Notes: generated from the letters alone by a model not told the origin. DNA of 64,000 nucleotides from Micromussa lordhowensis (GCA_964020085.1 OZ026606.1:7176783-7240782), one strand, 5' to 3'. Positions 10,045 through 22,653 are shown, counted from the stretch's first letter. A program made the numbers and translations.

Positions 10045-13000
10045 ACATGAACCTCCTGTGGTGGGAAATCCCCTAGAAATTATTGAATTGACTGATGAAC
10101 TAGTTGTTCTCAATAAACCATCTTCGATTCCAGTAAGTTAAGTTAATTTATTTCAGACTATTGTTTAAATTGGTGTTTTTATAGCAAGGAGCTCAAATGC
10201 GTGACCACTTTTAAATAACTCAAATTTGTTTATTCTTGCAGACCATCCAATCACAAGCCAAAGATGGCTTTTCTTGGATTCTGATTGGATGATATGAGCA
10301 CATGAAAGAATGTGAAGAAATTAAAAGTGATCACATTCCTTGGCTCCTTGCTGTAACATTAACAACGTAATTTTTTTGGTCATGGGAAGAGGGAATGTGA
10401 GTTTTTCATTTTTCCTGAAAAAAAAGAAGGAAAAAAAGTGGTAGCAGTGTTCATTTATTTGCCACAAACTGCAACTGCCTCAAGTGAACCAGAATGGCTC
10501 ATATTACCAATACATTATAAAAATAATTTTACTACTGATCACTGGAATGTGTATTTAGGTCTAGGGTAGGTCTAGTCTACATTTGAGTCTAGTGGTCTAT
10601 CAGGCTGCTGCTTAATCTGTAGTATGAAGTGGCTTTTCTGGATATTTCTAATCCCCCCACCCTGGAAGTGATTCTACTACATTGCAGGGTTATCCCCCAG
10701 CATTAAATTTGCTGACCAGTAACCATTTAATATACACCTGGCCACTGTAAAAAGGCACTGTGAGAGTAAAGTGTCTTGCCCGAGAACACTTCATGGTGTC
10801 CCGGGCAGCAGGGCTTGAACCTAGAGTCTGGAGTCCAGTGCATTAGGCTACTGCAGCTCCCACTTAGATCTGCCAGCAATTTAACCTTTTTAAAAGTTGT
10901 AATCTTAATTTAAGTATAAAATAGGCTTTGCGACCTCCTCCCATGGATTTTAATTTAACAGTAAGATCTTTTGTGTAACTGTCAGGTTCATCCTTGTGGA
11001 AGATACAGGCATAACACTATTGTGTTCCTTCTTGGAAAAGAACACGGATTAACAAATCTCTATAGTGAGTATTTTATTTGTTTAATGAAATCTACTAGTT
11101 TTCCAATTACTTCAGCGAAAAAAAATATCTCGATTGATAAAATCCCCGCGAATCTACAGGCCTTTAAAGTTATTCTTTTCTGTCCCACGACCGAGCACAT
11201 TAGAATCTGGGTCGGGCTTCTTGTGACGTCATCGAAGGAGAAGGCTTCTTAACATTCCAATCTCGTTCCCAGAGTCTTCGTTCCCCTTGACCAGCGGTCG
11301 GAAAACGAGAGCTCTGGGAGCAACCATTTTGAATAACAAAGGAAATAACCGAATTCTGCCCATCCAGTTTCATTGCGCAGTCTGCATCTATGGCGCATGC
11401 CTGCAATGGTTGCTCCCAGAGCTCTCGTTTTCCGGCTGCTGGTCAAGGGAAACGAAGACTCTGGGAACGAGATTGCTAACATTCAAGAGACGTTTGACTG
11501 GGTTTTGAGCGGAGTGAAAACATCTTTGGGCTATTTGTACTTCATATTTCATCACAAATGGACAAGGCATTTAAACGAAAGAACTGTATCATCTAGCAAT
11601 ACAATTCGGAGTCTACCTAAATTAGGAGGGCTACGATGTAATTTTTTTTCGATTTCACACTGCAAGTCACGAACGACAATTTGCCGGCCCATTTGGCTAA
11701 TCTACTCATGTACATACAACACTTCTATAAATACTCTTAAACGTGATAGTTCTTAATGACGAGAGCGTATTTTCCCGCTAATTATGCTTGATCGTGCATT
11801 TCGACTTTCTTCCAATTGGAGTTATTTCTCCGAAGAATGTGATCGACTGAAATTAGTGTTTTCCCGACTAAAATACCCTGACAATCTTGTCAACTCTACC
11901 ATTGCACGGTTTGTTGCCGCTAAAGCATCTGATCAACCTGTTTCCTCGCCTGCTGTCAGCGATCGGTCGGACCCCATTCGCGTTGTCCTACCCTTTAAAG
12001 ATCAGGCGTCAGCTGATATTGTTCGTTCCCAACTTAAAGATTTAAGTCAGAAGATCCAGATGACCGTACAGCCGGTATTTGTTAGCCAGAAGATTGGACG
12101 AGACCTCAAATTGCGAGAAGCTAAGCCGCCGATTGTGAACCAACAGTGTCTTGTTTACAAATTTAAATGTGACCTGTGCGATGCGGGTTATGTTGGTTTC
12201 ACACGCCGTCACCTTCACCAACGTGCTGACGAACACAAAAGCTGTTCATCATCAATTGGCAAGCATTTTCGCGACAAACATTCTTTCGTTCCAAAGGATC
12301 TCACAAAGAACTTCAGCGTTTTAATGAAGTGCGCGAACAAATTTGATTGCCTCGTTTATGAGATGTTTTTCATTAACGAACTGAAACCTACTCTCAATGT
12401 ACAATCTGACTCAATTCGTGCAAAAGTTTTTAATTAGCTTTTTACGAATTTTTATTATTTTTTTTTTTTACACCTGCAAAAATTTTTTAAATTATTTAAA
12501 AACGCGGAAAAATTCGTCTTCTCGCTTCGTTATTGTCGACCGACCGTATGTATACAAAGTCAATTAGTGTGCGCGAGTTTCACAAATTTGCATTTTCCTT
12601 GCTAGTAATTAAAAACCTTCAATAGGACCTTGACAAAAGGTTCAGTATGGTATCAGTTAAATTTTTGTTTTAAAAGTCTTTGTTTTTACGTACGCTGGTA
12701 GCCTGAGTGTTGCGTTTCGTTCAAAAACAAGCTCGTCCTCCCGGGACTCCTTTAGCTTCCTTTCAGCGCTGCAATCTCCGTCGGTAAAGTGGAATCTAAA
12801 TGGTTGTTTTACTTTTCTGGTATCCTTATCAATGCTTGATTCATTTTAAGTTTGTAACTGAGATATATTTCGTTGTTCAAAGAACAAAACCATTATGTAT
12901 GCAGATGAGAAACTCAAGCGCCCATTGTTTACCTCGTGCGTGTGGTTGTATATGAAATCCACAAATACATAGCTAGTTCTGCAGTTCGAAGCCTCACTGA

Positions 13001-13795
13001 TCTCAATCGCCTCGTTGTAGCCCCCTCTCCCCCCTAAAAAAAAATCGGAGAGAGCATCTCTTTCCAGTTTTTTTTTTCTATCAAAAGGGGAGCTGTTACA
13101 CAGGCTAGGTTGTTGCACTGCTCATGATATCTGAAAATTCTTTCAAATTTGAACTCGCTCAAAGGGGAATGTAATTTTGAGAGCACTTTCAAACATCACT
13201 AATAATATAAATTCTTAGTTGCACTCGCATGTGTACAATTACCTATGCCGCTCATAGAGAATTGGTGCGGTTGAAATTTCTAACTCTGTATATCTATTTT
13301 TTTACCTCAAGCTATTCACCGTATAGATCGGCTCACGTCTGGAATTTTAATGTTTGCAAGGTTTGTGTCCTGTAAATTAGAATGATTCACTGTAAAGTTG
13401 TCCTCAGTGTGTGTCGCAGTCGTCCTTTGCTCTCCGTTCTTGTCCTCATATGTTCTCAATTTTCTACAGCTTTATGCCATGGATACTCAAATGTGAGGCT
13501 GAAATGACAGAACGTGATAAAGTAATTCTTAAATCATGTCGCCATGTGTCTGTTCAGTAATAGATCACAAAAGACGTCAAAATGTGGTAAGAACATCAGA
13601 GACGCACTCGCCTGATGGCTCTTGTGGCTCTTGAGCCACTAATTTTGTTCTTAATACATTTTGACGTCATCTGTGATCAATTACTCAACAGACGCACAGC
13701 AAGATGGAAATGGAATGTATTTGAAAGTGAAGAATGATCATCGCAGTATATTTTCCAATTTAAGCAATTGGAAAGAAGAAGCCTGAAAAAAATCA

Positions 13796-13829
<34 letters not shown>

Positions 13830-16800
13830 GATACCGGTGCGATGCTCTACGAGCCACACATTGGGAGCGAGGTCAATTTATTGAGTTCATATCTTCCCGT
13901 GAGGCATGAAATGATGTGATGTATATACGAAATAGTTCATATTTGAACTGCGGTTGTAGATGAAAGTGAAGAATGATCATCGCAGTATATTTTCCAATTT
14001 AAGCAATTGGAAAGGAGAAGCCACTTTGTTAGACTGACATCAGGGCTAGCAGTTACTTATCAAATTCCTTGTGCGTCAATAGAATACTATCCAAGGCACA
14101 ACAACTTGAAAGCCAAGTGAGAAACAGACAAATAGAAAAAGAATACGTTTGTAAAGTACAAGGAGAATTTCCAAGGTAAGTATGTTGTGTTTGTTAACAT
14201 TTTAACCTTTCTTAGAACTTCTTAATCTAAGATATTTAGAGCTGAATCACAAGCCCAAACATCAGGGTTGTAGGAGCACACGGCGCATTGTGACAAACGT
14301 GGCCATTTGAATCTATTTTAATCTTCCTCAGTCCTTATTCTCCTTGTTTATTATCAGTTTGTTATTGGTTTTTGAGTGATTTTCTGTCATGCGAAACAGT
14401 TATTTTAAGGTTTACTTCAATTTGAAAGAAATGTTTATGTTTTGAAAGATACTGCTTTCATGTTTGAAAGACAAGTTGTCATAGTGTTCACATGAACCAC
14501 ACAGTTGTTCGCAATAAATACACAAACTCTCTAATTTGCGAGTGATTTCTTGAGTTTCTGTTGGACGAAATGTCGCGCAGTCCCTCACGGGAACACATAC
14601 CATCATGCCATACAGGAGCAAGCACTTACGGCATGCTGCTAGTCCAGAATTTGTCTGTTTACCTAAACAGTTTTTTTTTGTTCTGAACAAATCAATACTC
14701 CTGGGTAGAGGGAGGCACTTTGAGATTACATTTTGTTGCCCAAGAACACAGTGACCAGAGAGCCATTGTTCATCCACAGTCTGCACTCAATCCGTTACCG
14801 TTGAAGGTCAAGGTGCCCCTTTACATGTATGTGATAATATTTGCGTTTGAAAGCGTTAATGCTTTCACTGGAGCTTATTTTGATGGGCAGGGAATTCCAT
14901 TTGTAGATTTGTTTATGGCAATCAAACCATCCATAACTTAACATGTTGCGCTCAATCTTTGACTCAATGCTATCATTATAGTGAGGAAGTCCTCTGCGAG
15001 GAGCCAATTGTCGTGGTGTCCCACAAGATTGGTGTTTGTCGAGTGAGTAGAGACGGAAAGCCATGTAAAACTCTCTTTAAAAGGATAAGCTATGATGGAA
15101 ACTCAAGTATTGTTAAATGTAAGTGATTGCATTAAAGCTGTTACTCAATAGTCAGTATATTATAATCATTTGCCAACCGCCCCCCCCCCCCCCCCCGCGG
15201 TTGATCTGCAGCTCTTATAAAACCTCTGTTTTCATTCGTTCTTGTTAATCTGTACGTTTTCGATCTTAAGGCGGCTAGGGGCATTGGGAGTTGTGTTCTT
15301 TATCTGCGAAATTTGCGAATACTTACAAATAGTACGGAAGAATTTATTCTAGGCGGTACTAACAAAATGATGACAACACCAAGTTAGAATCACGTGAACT
15401 ATTTTCCTCAATGAGTTATTGAATGGCACATTTAATTTTTGATTACCGGTATTCATTTTTTTATGCCACTGGAACAGCAACAACAAATGTCCCACTGTCC
15501 GACAAAACTGCGAAAGAAACTGTTTTAGAACCGGTTGACGGCTTATTAACTTTAAATCTAATCTGAAAGAAACCGTAAATAAATTGTGTTGTGACAAAGA
15601 AGGCCAGAACATTTTTGCATTGCTAAATACATGATCAACATTCATTCTGGTTTACAGTACATGATTGAAATCTAACTATGTCTTATATCTCGCGACGTTA
15701 TCCGTACATGTAGCATAAAAAATAGAACACGATTGGAAATGTGCGAGAATTTCGTGTTATTTTGTACTTTTTTGAACTCACAATGTGACCAGCTCCCAGA
15801 TGGCTTGATAGCTCAGTTGGTAGAGTACTGCACTGGCATGGCATCACAGAGGTCATGACTTCGAATCCCGTTCAAGCCTGAATTTTTTTCAGGCTCTAAT
15901 TTCACAGCTGCTTAATAAGTTGTATATGTAACTGCGTTGATCATTGATGTCTTCAAATCATTCTTTCTCCGCAGTTCAAATGTATGATCTTTCTTATATT
16001 CACTTGCAAAGAAATACTATATTGTAGAAAATGAACTCGACGCCCTGCTTTTCAGTGCGTGGAAAGTTTTCTCAGAACTGATGCCGCGGCTGTAAACAGA
16101 AAGTCCGAGCTGCAATGAACGGCATTTACTGTTAGACGATGACGCTGGTGGAATTTGCTGTTATAAACAGTCATCACTAAAATGTAGCTCACTAATCTAC
16201 CTGCCGTTCATACAATGTTGTGGAGTTTGGTTTGTTTTGTAGGTGTTCCATACACTGGACGAATGCATCAGATCCGTGTTCACTTGCAGTGGCTCGGTTA
16301 TCCAATTATAAATGATCCCATATACAACCATGAGTCATGGGGCCATCTCAGGGGTAAACACGGAGTGTCAGACCAATTGGTATATAAGGTATGATATAGA
16401 TTTAGCCAAGCCTAAAAGCGGAACTCCTGGGGCGGGATGTTCAAAGCCCAATTTAGCTAACCCAGGATAAGCGAGAATTTATTTGAGTTTTGTAATTTCT
16501 GTTTATGTTGTTTGGCCTTCTGTTTTGAGTTTGAATAATCTCAAGGTCCTCAAAATACACAAAACAAAAGCAGTGAAAAACATTTGTATACAAGAAAAAT
16601 TTATATGTCGGTTAAGTTTTATAATCCTGGGTTAGCATTAACCGGCTGCCGAACAACCCGGCTCTGTTTACAACAAGATAATTTGGTTTTATCAACTGGG
16701 TTGATAATGTGAATTGGCCACCGTAAAGAGACTCTAAAGCTGACGTTTCGAGCGTTAGCCCGTCGTCGGAGCGAATCGAGGAATTGTGGGTCGTGTGTGG

Positions 16801-19146
16801 TTTATATACAAAAAGATGGAGCTACGCTATTGGTTGGTGCCTGGTAACGTGAAAAACAACAGAATAAAGTAGTTGAATGAAAAGCGTCCGTGAGGATTAA
16901 GAGTGATTGGTTGATACCAAAATCATGGTATCAAAACACTGCCCAATCATTGGTGAACAAGAACTGCTGTCAATTTTCTGGCACAATAGGTTACCATAGC
17001 AACAATATGACCTGCTAAAAACACCCTTAATTTTAGCTTTAAGCACGTATAACTCGAAAACGAGCTGGTGACCCCCAATTTTTATTATCGAATTGTAATC
17101 TGCATGATAAGATGCAACTTTTTGCAAAGTTAAAAAAAATTATACGGAGTGGGTTCAGAGCCACCTTAAATTTTCGAAAATTGAAAGTACTGGAAACTGT
17201 CTCGAGCCACCTTAAATACTTTTCAAAGTAGAAATGTTGGCGTGAAGTCAGTTGGTACAAAAGTAGACATTCGAGAAAAATGCTCTTAAAGTTTCTTACA
17301 CGATAGATGAAGTATTTAACAAGCCAGTAGGGCGGGGGAGGGGGTAGTTTGCAGGTTGTATATCGGGTGAGTGTAATAGTTGTTGTATTTTGGAAATATT
17401 ACTTTTCACAAGGGAAATGAATGAGCGCGTGACGGTGACGCTTTTCACAAGTAATTACAATTATCGAGTCTTAACTGCTTTTCTACAAACTATCGTTCAT
17501 ATTTGTTGAAACTGATCTATACTTGTGGTCGCTTTCAGTTTTTGACTGTTAACATCCGTCGCTATGGCCGTCGCCAGGTAAAAAAATTTATACCGGTCTG
17601 TACTTTCCTTGAATTTCACACATCTAGAGGCTGTATTTTGTGTAACACGAACCCATATTACGCGGACACGCATTGAGCATATCTTTGGTTGCCGATGAGA
17701 AGGTGCGAAAGGAACATTGCCATGAATGACCGAAAGGATTGTACATCAATTGGCCTTTTGGAACAAACAAAAGAATGTGAGAGCCTCCAAAACAAAGTGA
17801 TTTCAACCAGTCAAGCTGTTTTTCGTGTTCTGGCGCCTAGCTTGTCCCGGCTCCAGCATGGCGGATTCTGTACCATGTGACCGTCCGTTGCAAAAGGCCT
17901 ATTAGTTCGATCTCCAGATACCATTTCTGCCTCTCCCTCTGTTTAAACGCTCTCAACAAATCTCTCGTCTGCTCTTGCTGATCACTTAGACATTGATAAT
18001 ACTCTCCCATCAGTTTGGATTCGGTTACCAACTTACATGTTCTTTTCAATACGTCCGTTAACTACAAATGTCTCGATAATACAAACACTTTCTGTGGTCT
18101 CTCTGGTGTCCATTGTGTATTGAAAACCAAACGATCAACCTTTCTTTGATAGTAGTATCTTAGACTGTTCCAGCAAATCATACAAGTCTCAAGTAGGACC
18201 TGTCAGACACTGTTGAAAAATCACTTTGACTTTTGGGTATTCCCTTGTACAGGTGATCTCTGAATTGACGAAATCTCCCACCATCATGAACATTAACAGC
18301 ACTAACGTGAATGATGCTGAGCGTAAAAAGGAACAATATTCACAGACATCAACCTGTGGCTTAATTGAAAAAGCAGGATTGTCAGAGATTGAGGAACCAA
18401 ACAGCAGCAACAAAGACGAATCTGTGGAGCACGAGTCTTGTGGTGTCCATTTTATGAACTGCCGTGACAATAGGGATTGTTTAAATAAAGACAGTCAGTC
18501 TTGTACAGACACAACTGAGCAGTATCACGATAAAGACTGTAGTGAGTGCCAGATCATAAGAAGAGATCCAACACCTACTGAGCTCACCATGTGTCTCCAT
18601 GCTGTCTCATACAAGGTTAGTGAAATACTGCAGGCTCATGTTGAAGTACCCACTTGTAGAAACTGTTGTATATGATATATAGAAGTGTCCACCAACAGCA
18701 ATAACAGGGGAATTGGATCACGTGTCATTTTTGGTCATTTTTTCTGCTTAGAATCATGTTCAGGGGGAATGGCACAAGCCATGGTCGCTTCATACTTATT
18801 GAGTCTTGTCTGGCTCTTTCGTTCTAGTGGACCTTCAATCTTTAGATACCTTTCTCTCGCTAATAATGGCGCGTAAGTAAATTTCGAGAGTTAACTTTGG
18901 CGATTTCTCAAAAAAATGGGTAGAAAGGGTACAGCATCATAGTCGCAAGAAGTTGTTACTCGCAGAATTAAGTGAGAATACAAAATCTTTGACACTGTTC
19001 ACCCAACTATTTTTACACTTTATTTCTGTTTCTGTTGTTAACTTCAGGGCCCAGACTGGGAGTTCAAGACAGGACTACCAAGCTGGGCTAAGAAAGAGGA
19101 AGAATCCAGCTCATCTTTCATTACCGAGAAAGAAATATCTGAGTAG
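10045..19146 (+). CDS. RPUSD2: RPUSD2-like RNA pseudouridine synthase, 5' incomplete
   Basis: Eight exons join in frame: 10045-10132, 10986-11064, 13312-13360, 14083-14175, 14982-15118, 16243-16388, 18253-18615 and 19048-19146 (TAG). All introns have GT-AG borders. They encode about 350 residues of a RluA-family synthase. The protein begins with [20 protein letters not shown], followed by VLNKPSSIP and [11 protein letters not shown]. The catalytic motif HRIDRLTSG is on the 49-nt exon, then [35 protein letters not shown] and a C-terminal [20 protein letters not shown] with GPDWEF. RPUSD2 isomerises uridine to pseudouridine in RNA; the Asp of HRIDR is the expected nucleophile. The exon for residues before HEPP was not found and may lie before position 1, beyond the LINE and Polinton. 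The ATTAAA at about 19167 is a possible poly(A) signal. Confidence 0.93.
11261..11472. mobile_element. 212-bp MITE with 68-bp terminal inverted repeats
   Basis: Left arm 11261-11328 and right arm 11405-11472 are near-perfect inverted copies starting TCTCGTTCCCAGAGTCTTCG. The 76-bp centre has no coding capacity. It lies in an intron of the RPUSD2-like gene. The terminal CTCGTTCCCAG resembles the ends of the larger element at 25586-26540 and a stretch at about 21562, suggesting one transposon superfamily. Confidence 0.85.
11776..12437 (+). pseudogene. Penelope-like element, 3' part with GIY-YIG domain
   Basis: An intact ORF of 217 codons (11784-12437) encodes the linker after the RT thumb and a GIY-YIG-type endonuclease: [18 protein letters not shown] with its CxxC insertion, then R and E positions in [11 protein letters not shown], and a terminal [19 protein letters not shown]. 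The RT itself is missing, so the copy is 5'-truncated at about 11776. It is in the same orientation as the host gene, in the intron before the catalytic microexon. A related copy is at 34548-35686. Confidence 0.85.
12438..13311 (+). other. Intron remainder, AT-rich
   Basis: Sequence between the Penelope fragment and the catalytic microexon. It includes T-runs at 12460-12470 and 13065-13078. Nothing coding was recognised. Confidence 0.5.
13312..13360 (+). CDS. RPUSD2: RPUSD2-like catalytic microexon (HRIDRLTSG)
   Basis: This 49-nt exon is preceded by a pyrimidine tract and AG at 13310-13311 and followed by GTTTGT. It enters in phase 1 and leaves in phase 2, matching the flanking exons exactly. 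It encodes [16 protein letters not shown], the conserved RluA-family active-site segment with the catalytic aspartate. It is too short to be found by ORF length. Confidence 0.93.
13546..13696. repeat. Hairpin MITE
   Basis: The left arm around 13546-13592 (CAGTAATAGATCACAAAAGA) is complemented by the right arm around 13646-13696. Both arms share GACGTCAAAATG or its complement. The 50-nt centre is GC-richer. Intronic. Confidence 0.75.
13697..14024 (-). mobile_element. tRNA-derived SINE with duplicated tail
   Basis: On the minus strand a tRNA-like head (about 13860-13797) has a clear B box, GGTTCGAATCC, and a degenerate A box. It is followed by a short CCTGATTTTTTTCAGG hairpin. A tail module with CCAATTGCTTAAATTGG and CTGCGATGATCATTC occurs on both sides of the head, at about 13962-14022 and 13723-13783. 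The head is not a functional tRNA: acceptor strands do not pair fully. A sister SINE in the opposite orientation is at 15801. Confidence 0.7.
15801..16010 (+). mobile_element. tRNA-derived SINE
   Basis: The tRNA-like head, with TAGCTCAGTTGGTAGAG (A box) and CTTCGAATCCCG (B box), is followed by CCTGAATTTTTTTCAGGC and a tail with CTGCGTTGATCATTG. It is the same family as the SINE at 13697-14024. Intronic in the RPUSD2-like gene. Confidence 0.75.
16393..16680. repeat. Foldback repeat, copy 1
   Basis: It starts with CCAAGCCTAAAAGCGGA, contains TAACCCAGGATAAG and the inverted CCTGGGTTAGC near the other end, and closes with a CCGAACAACCCGGC-like end. A second copy with the same internal order is at 55748-56042. 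Non-autonomous, intronic. Confidence 0.7.
16684..16800 (-). other. Penelope terminal fragment with hammerhead-like motif
   Basis: It contains TTATCAACTGGGTTGATAAT and CACCGTAAAGAGACTC, shared with 41087-41170 and 41739-41868. On the minus strand, 16772-16738 reads CCGACGA, then a short stem GGGC/GCTC with a TAAC loop, then GAAAC and GTC. That is the layout of the minimal hammerhead ribozymes described in Penelope-like elements, with one core change (CUGACGA expected). Cleavage activity is untested. Confidence 0.45.
16801..18252 (+). other. Intron remainder
   Basis: Last large intron of the RPUSD2-like gene. It holds a fragment of the GGTGACCCCCAATTTTTA repeat at 17068-17085 and otherwise unassigned sequence. 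Short ORFs on the minus strand here look accidental. Confidence 0.5.
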
Positions 19147-22100
19147 AAGATACAAGTTATAATTAAAGTGATTGCAATTTATTGTATGTTTCATTTGGCA
19201 ACCAAGCCGTAAAAGGATAACGAAAAGTCGGCCCTCCGGCCCTCCAGGACAAATACTCAAATATTTTTCGAAGCCTGCGTAATGTTTGCTCGAAAATCCG
19301 TGGGGAAGAACGCAGAGAAGAACGCAGAACAAGTGAGCAGTCGTGACCATGCGAGGTCGTATGTCAGGCTCGCCTTCATGCTTGTACATGCTTGCCGGCA
19401 TTGTTTTGCGTCTTTCCCACGGATCTTCCAGCAAAAGAGACACTGCTCACAATCTACCTAGTCGCAGCGTGTACTCACAGCACATTGATAAAAGGAATTA
19501 CTCTGTCTTTACGATACACAGAGTTGAGAATGATTACAAGGGTTTTTTTTGTTTTTATTTCTGCTTGTCTTGATTTCTCTGATCATCAATTTTTTTCCTC
19601 CTCGTAATTCCTTGTTCGTTTTGCTTTTCTCTGTTTTCGGTATTTTTGTAACTTTTCATCAGCGCTAAAAAGGAAGAAAAAGCGTTTTGCGACATTATGG
19701 CTTAAGATTTTTAAGTTAGCCCAGTTTTCGGCCTGCCTAACACTGTCTGTGATTCGCTAGCGGGAATAAGATTTGTTTGTGTGACTACCGGTCGATGATC
19801 ATTGACGTAGGGACAACATGCGGAGTGTTCGCTTACTCGTAATTATGGCCTAGTTTGCTTGAAGTTCAATCGATTCTCGATATAGGAACCTCTTATTCAG
19901 TCCATTTAAGACGATGCAGGCCTTCTCCGCCGCGGCTTTGATATGTGAAGGTTTGTGTTCCCAAGACTCGAATTCTTTGTTGGAAGCACTCTTAATTAAA
20001 TTGTACAATTCATGATTCGATGAAAAGACGGTGGATGTAGTCTTTTTGGCTTCAAAAGTCATACGGGAGAGTGATTTCCTTTTATTTGAGCCATGATAAG
20101 TCTTGTGGAAAGCTAGCTCTAGGACAGAATTGTATCAAAGATTATCAGTGACAAGTCAAATTCTGTGGCTTTATTTTTTGCGGATACAGGCAAAAAGATC
20201 CAATGCGAAAACTAGCCATGTCATACAGGAACCTGAAATATTACACTGATATTTCAGTATTGTAGCTTTTAACTGGGTTCAAACGTCGAAAACGGGGGAA
20301 GGGGAGGCCATGCATGACAGCAAAAAGAAGGCGAAAGTAGTAATAGGTCAGCAAAGATAAGCCTTGTTACTGCGTTAATTATTCCACAAGCGCGTTGGAT
20401 ATGAGATGGTAGATAGCCAACGAGTTGGCTATTATCATCTCATATCCAACAAGGGCGAGTGGAATAATTGTTTTATTAAAAAAGCCCCCAAAATAGAGCA
20501 AACTAAACTTTAAAAAAAATAAGAACGCGTCAAAAAAATCACGCGTACGCATACCATATTCGTAGAGCATGGTACAATGGCCGCATAACCCATCATGACT
20601 ACGCCAATGAAACTCTCGAATTGCATTATCCAAGATTTTAATAAATTACAATATTTGTGAGATTTGTGAGTTTTGTGACTGTCAAGAAAGACTTTTTAGC
20701 CAATTATTGCATCTGATATACAATAAATACAATGCTTGTAGCAGTACTTAAAGGTGCCCTGCAAGAAATCCTTTCAGTTCAGTTTGATGTGCAATTTTGA
20801 GACTTTTAGATTGTACCCTTTTTAATGCTCGTTTAAAATTCTGTTTCAAGTTAAGTGCCACCTTTGACCAAACTTGGACAATTTTCACACGGCGTCCTTC
20901 CGGACTTTAAACGTACTGCTCGAAAACCGCAGTGGGCGCGAGTGTTACTAAATAAACAAATCAAATAAATGAGGTGGGTGAATATTTCACCTTGTTTCAT
21001 TTAACTGATAGTGACTATGAAATATTCTAAGCTCTATAACAAACAAGAAAAACTATGAACTTCAAAGACCGCAATTATCAAAAAAAGAAGTTTCAAATTT
21101 TGATCATAGTCTGTTACAGTCCTAGTATTTCGTTGTGGTTTTCCTTTCTTCCAAAACAGTTATTCATGGAGCGTTCATTCTATTTTAACTCCTGGAAGTT
21201 TGATTGTATTTTTCGCAAATCAAAAAGTGGTAGAAATTCATTCACTCTTACCCCTCCCCGCCGGGTCGAAAGGGAGGAAGTCCACGACTTGTTTCTGCTT
21301 TCAGCTACGATAAATTGAATGACGGAACGTTAAAAGCCATTAAGATGTACGTAGCCATAAGGCTGAAGTTGTTTCATTGCTTTATTCGACGATTTAGCGG
21401 AAGCAAAGATATTTTTGGAAAGTTATCTAAAACTATCCGTGCCGCACCGCAGACTGGGCGCCAAACCAAAATCTGCTGAAGCGGAAGCTCTGAGATTTCA
21501 AAATTTTTCGGAAACAAATTTCATTATTTCGTTGCCGTAATACCCGGAGGGGAACTCCCTAACCTCGTTCCCAGGGCCGTTTGCCAGAAAATTGGGTGGG
21601 GATGTGTGGCCCGCTTGCCAAATCGCTTGCCCTACTTATGACCAAAATCTGCGATGCTCCCTACCCTATTTTGCGGTTGACACCTTAGCCCTAAATACTA
21701 TTTATGAAGCTCTTGTTGATCTTATCGAAAATGATGAAAAAGTAGCTTCTTCTAAAAACATACCCAATTCAACACTAGAGTGCAAAAAAAACAAACTATT
21801 TATGACCAAAATGGCCAAAATCGAAGCCCTATTTACGACCAAAACGGCTGAAAATCATACCCTTTGGGGCCGCGTATACCTGTGAGTACTCTCTATAGAA
21901 CAACAGATTCTTTAAAACGGCAAAAGGTTACAACAAAAGACTCGAGTGTTAGACACACGAATCTCTGCACAACTGAATTCCCAAAACGTGACGAAAGAAG
22001 TGGTATAAGTAGATATCAGATATGTGATATCAGATAGACACTCCGTCTGATAAAGAAGACGATGTCTTGAATTATTTTTAGTGGAACAGGAAATAATATA

Positions 22101-22562
22101 TTCAATTATATGACTTCTTCCCAACAACAGTTTTAAAGCGCAAACTTTAAACTCCAAGAATCAACTCGGAACATCTTTATTCTAGATAAAAATAGCACTG
22201 ATGACAAAATAAACTCGATTTAACGAGTCACAATAAGTCTAGTTAACAGTGAAATAGAATATAAAGTAGGTGAAACAGGAGAAGAACGAGTAACTTTTCG
22301 AAAAAGCGAGCTCTTTCAAAACAACACACAGAATAAACAGTAGTGAAGGAGACGATAGAGTGATGTTTATATCATATGTCATTCAACGCGGCAATTAATT
22401 TCTCAAGAGGCTTTCGCGCCGCAATCCGATAGTGTCAGAAACCTTCCGGAAAAGGGTGTGAGGTAAGGTCACGCATATGGCCTTGTGGTGAGGACTCACG
22501 GAAATTCAAAGATCTCAATCACGTTTTGTTTAGTCCTCAGTTGTGAAACAGGAACACACAAA
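19147..22562. other. Intergenic region between RPUSD2-like and receptor genes
   Basis: It contains the 3' flank of the RPUSD2-like gene, a MITE at 20376-20645, a repeat-like stretch at 21560-21890 with the motif ATTTATGACCAAAATGGC repeated in variants, and the presumed promoter of the receptor. No TATA box could be assigned with confidence. Confidence 0.5.
20376..20645. repeat. Hairpin MITE family B, copy 1
   Basis: It starts AATTATTCCACAAGCGCGTT, folds through TGGATATGAGATGGTAGATA and its complement, and continues with ACGCGTACGC and ACTCTCGAATTGCATTATCC. Two further copies are at 32301-32598 (inverted) and 41441-41738. No coding capacity. Confidence 0.8.
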
Positions 22563-22653
22563 ATGGCTGATCAGCGTTTCAGAGCTCTGTCGTCGTGTTT
22601 GGTGATTGCGTCGCTCGTGGTGATAGTAACAGCACAGAATGTTTTCGAGAAAG
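22563..22653 (+). CDS. Receptor exon 1: signal peptide
   Basis: The ATG at 22563 begins MADQRFRALSSC, followed by the hydrophobic core LVIASLVVIVTA and a likely cleavage before QNVFEK. The donor GTTAGTG follows in phase 1. This start is chosen because it gives a textbook secretion signal directly ahead of extracellular domains. Confidence 0.8.

Noticed and set aside
13797..13860. Possible tRNA gene (GGTTCGAATCC B box)
   Set aside because: Acceptor pairing fails, and the sequence continues into a SINE tail that recurs at 15801-16010.
17837..18049. 70-codon minus-strand ORF with charged helical sequence
   Set aside because: Inside an RPUSD2-like intron, antisense, no family resemblance and no splice or context support.
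19850..20062. 70-codon minus-strand ORF
   Set aside because: Protein-like composition but isolated, with no motif and no neighbouring exon in phase that I could find.
22181..22562. Search for a TATA box or defined promoter of the receptor
   Set aside because: AT-rich candidates exist but none is at a convincing distance from the start; no promoter call is justified.
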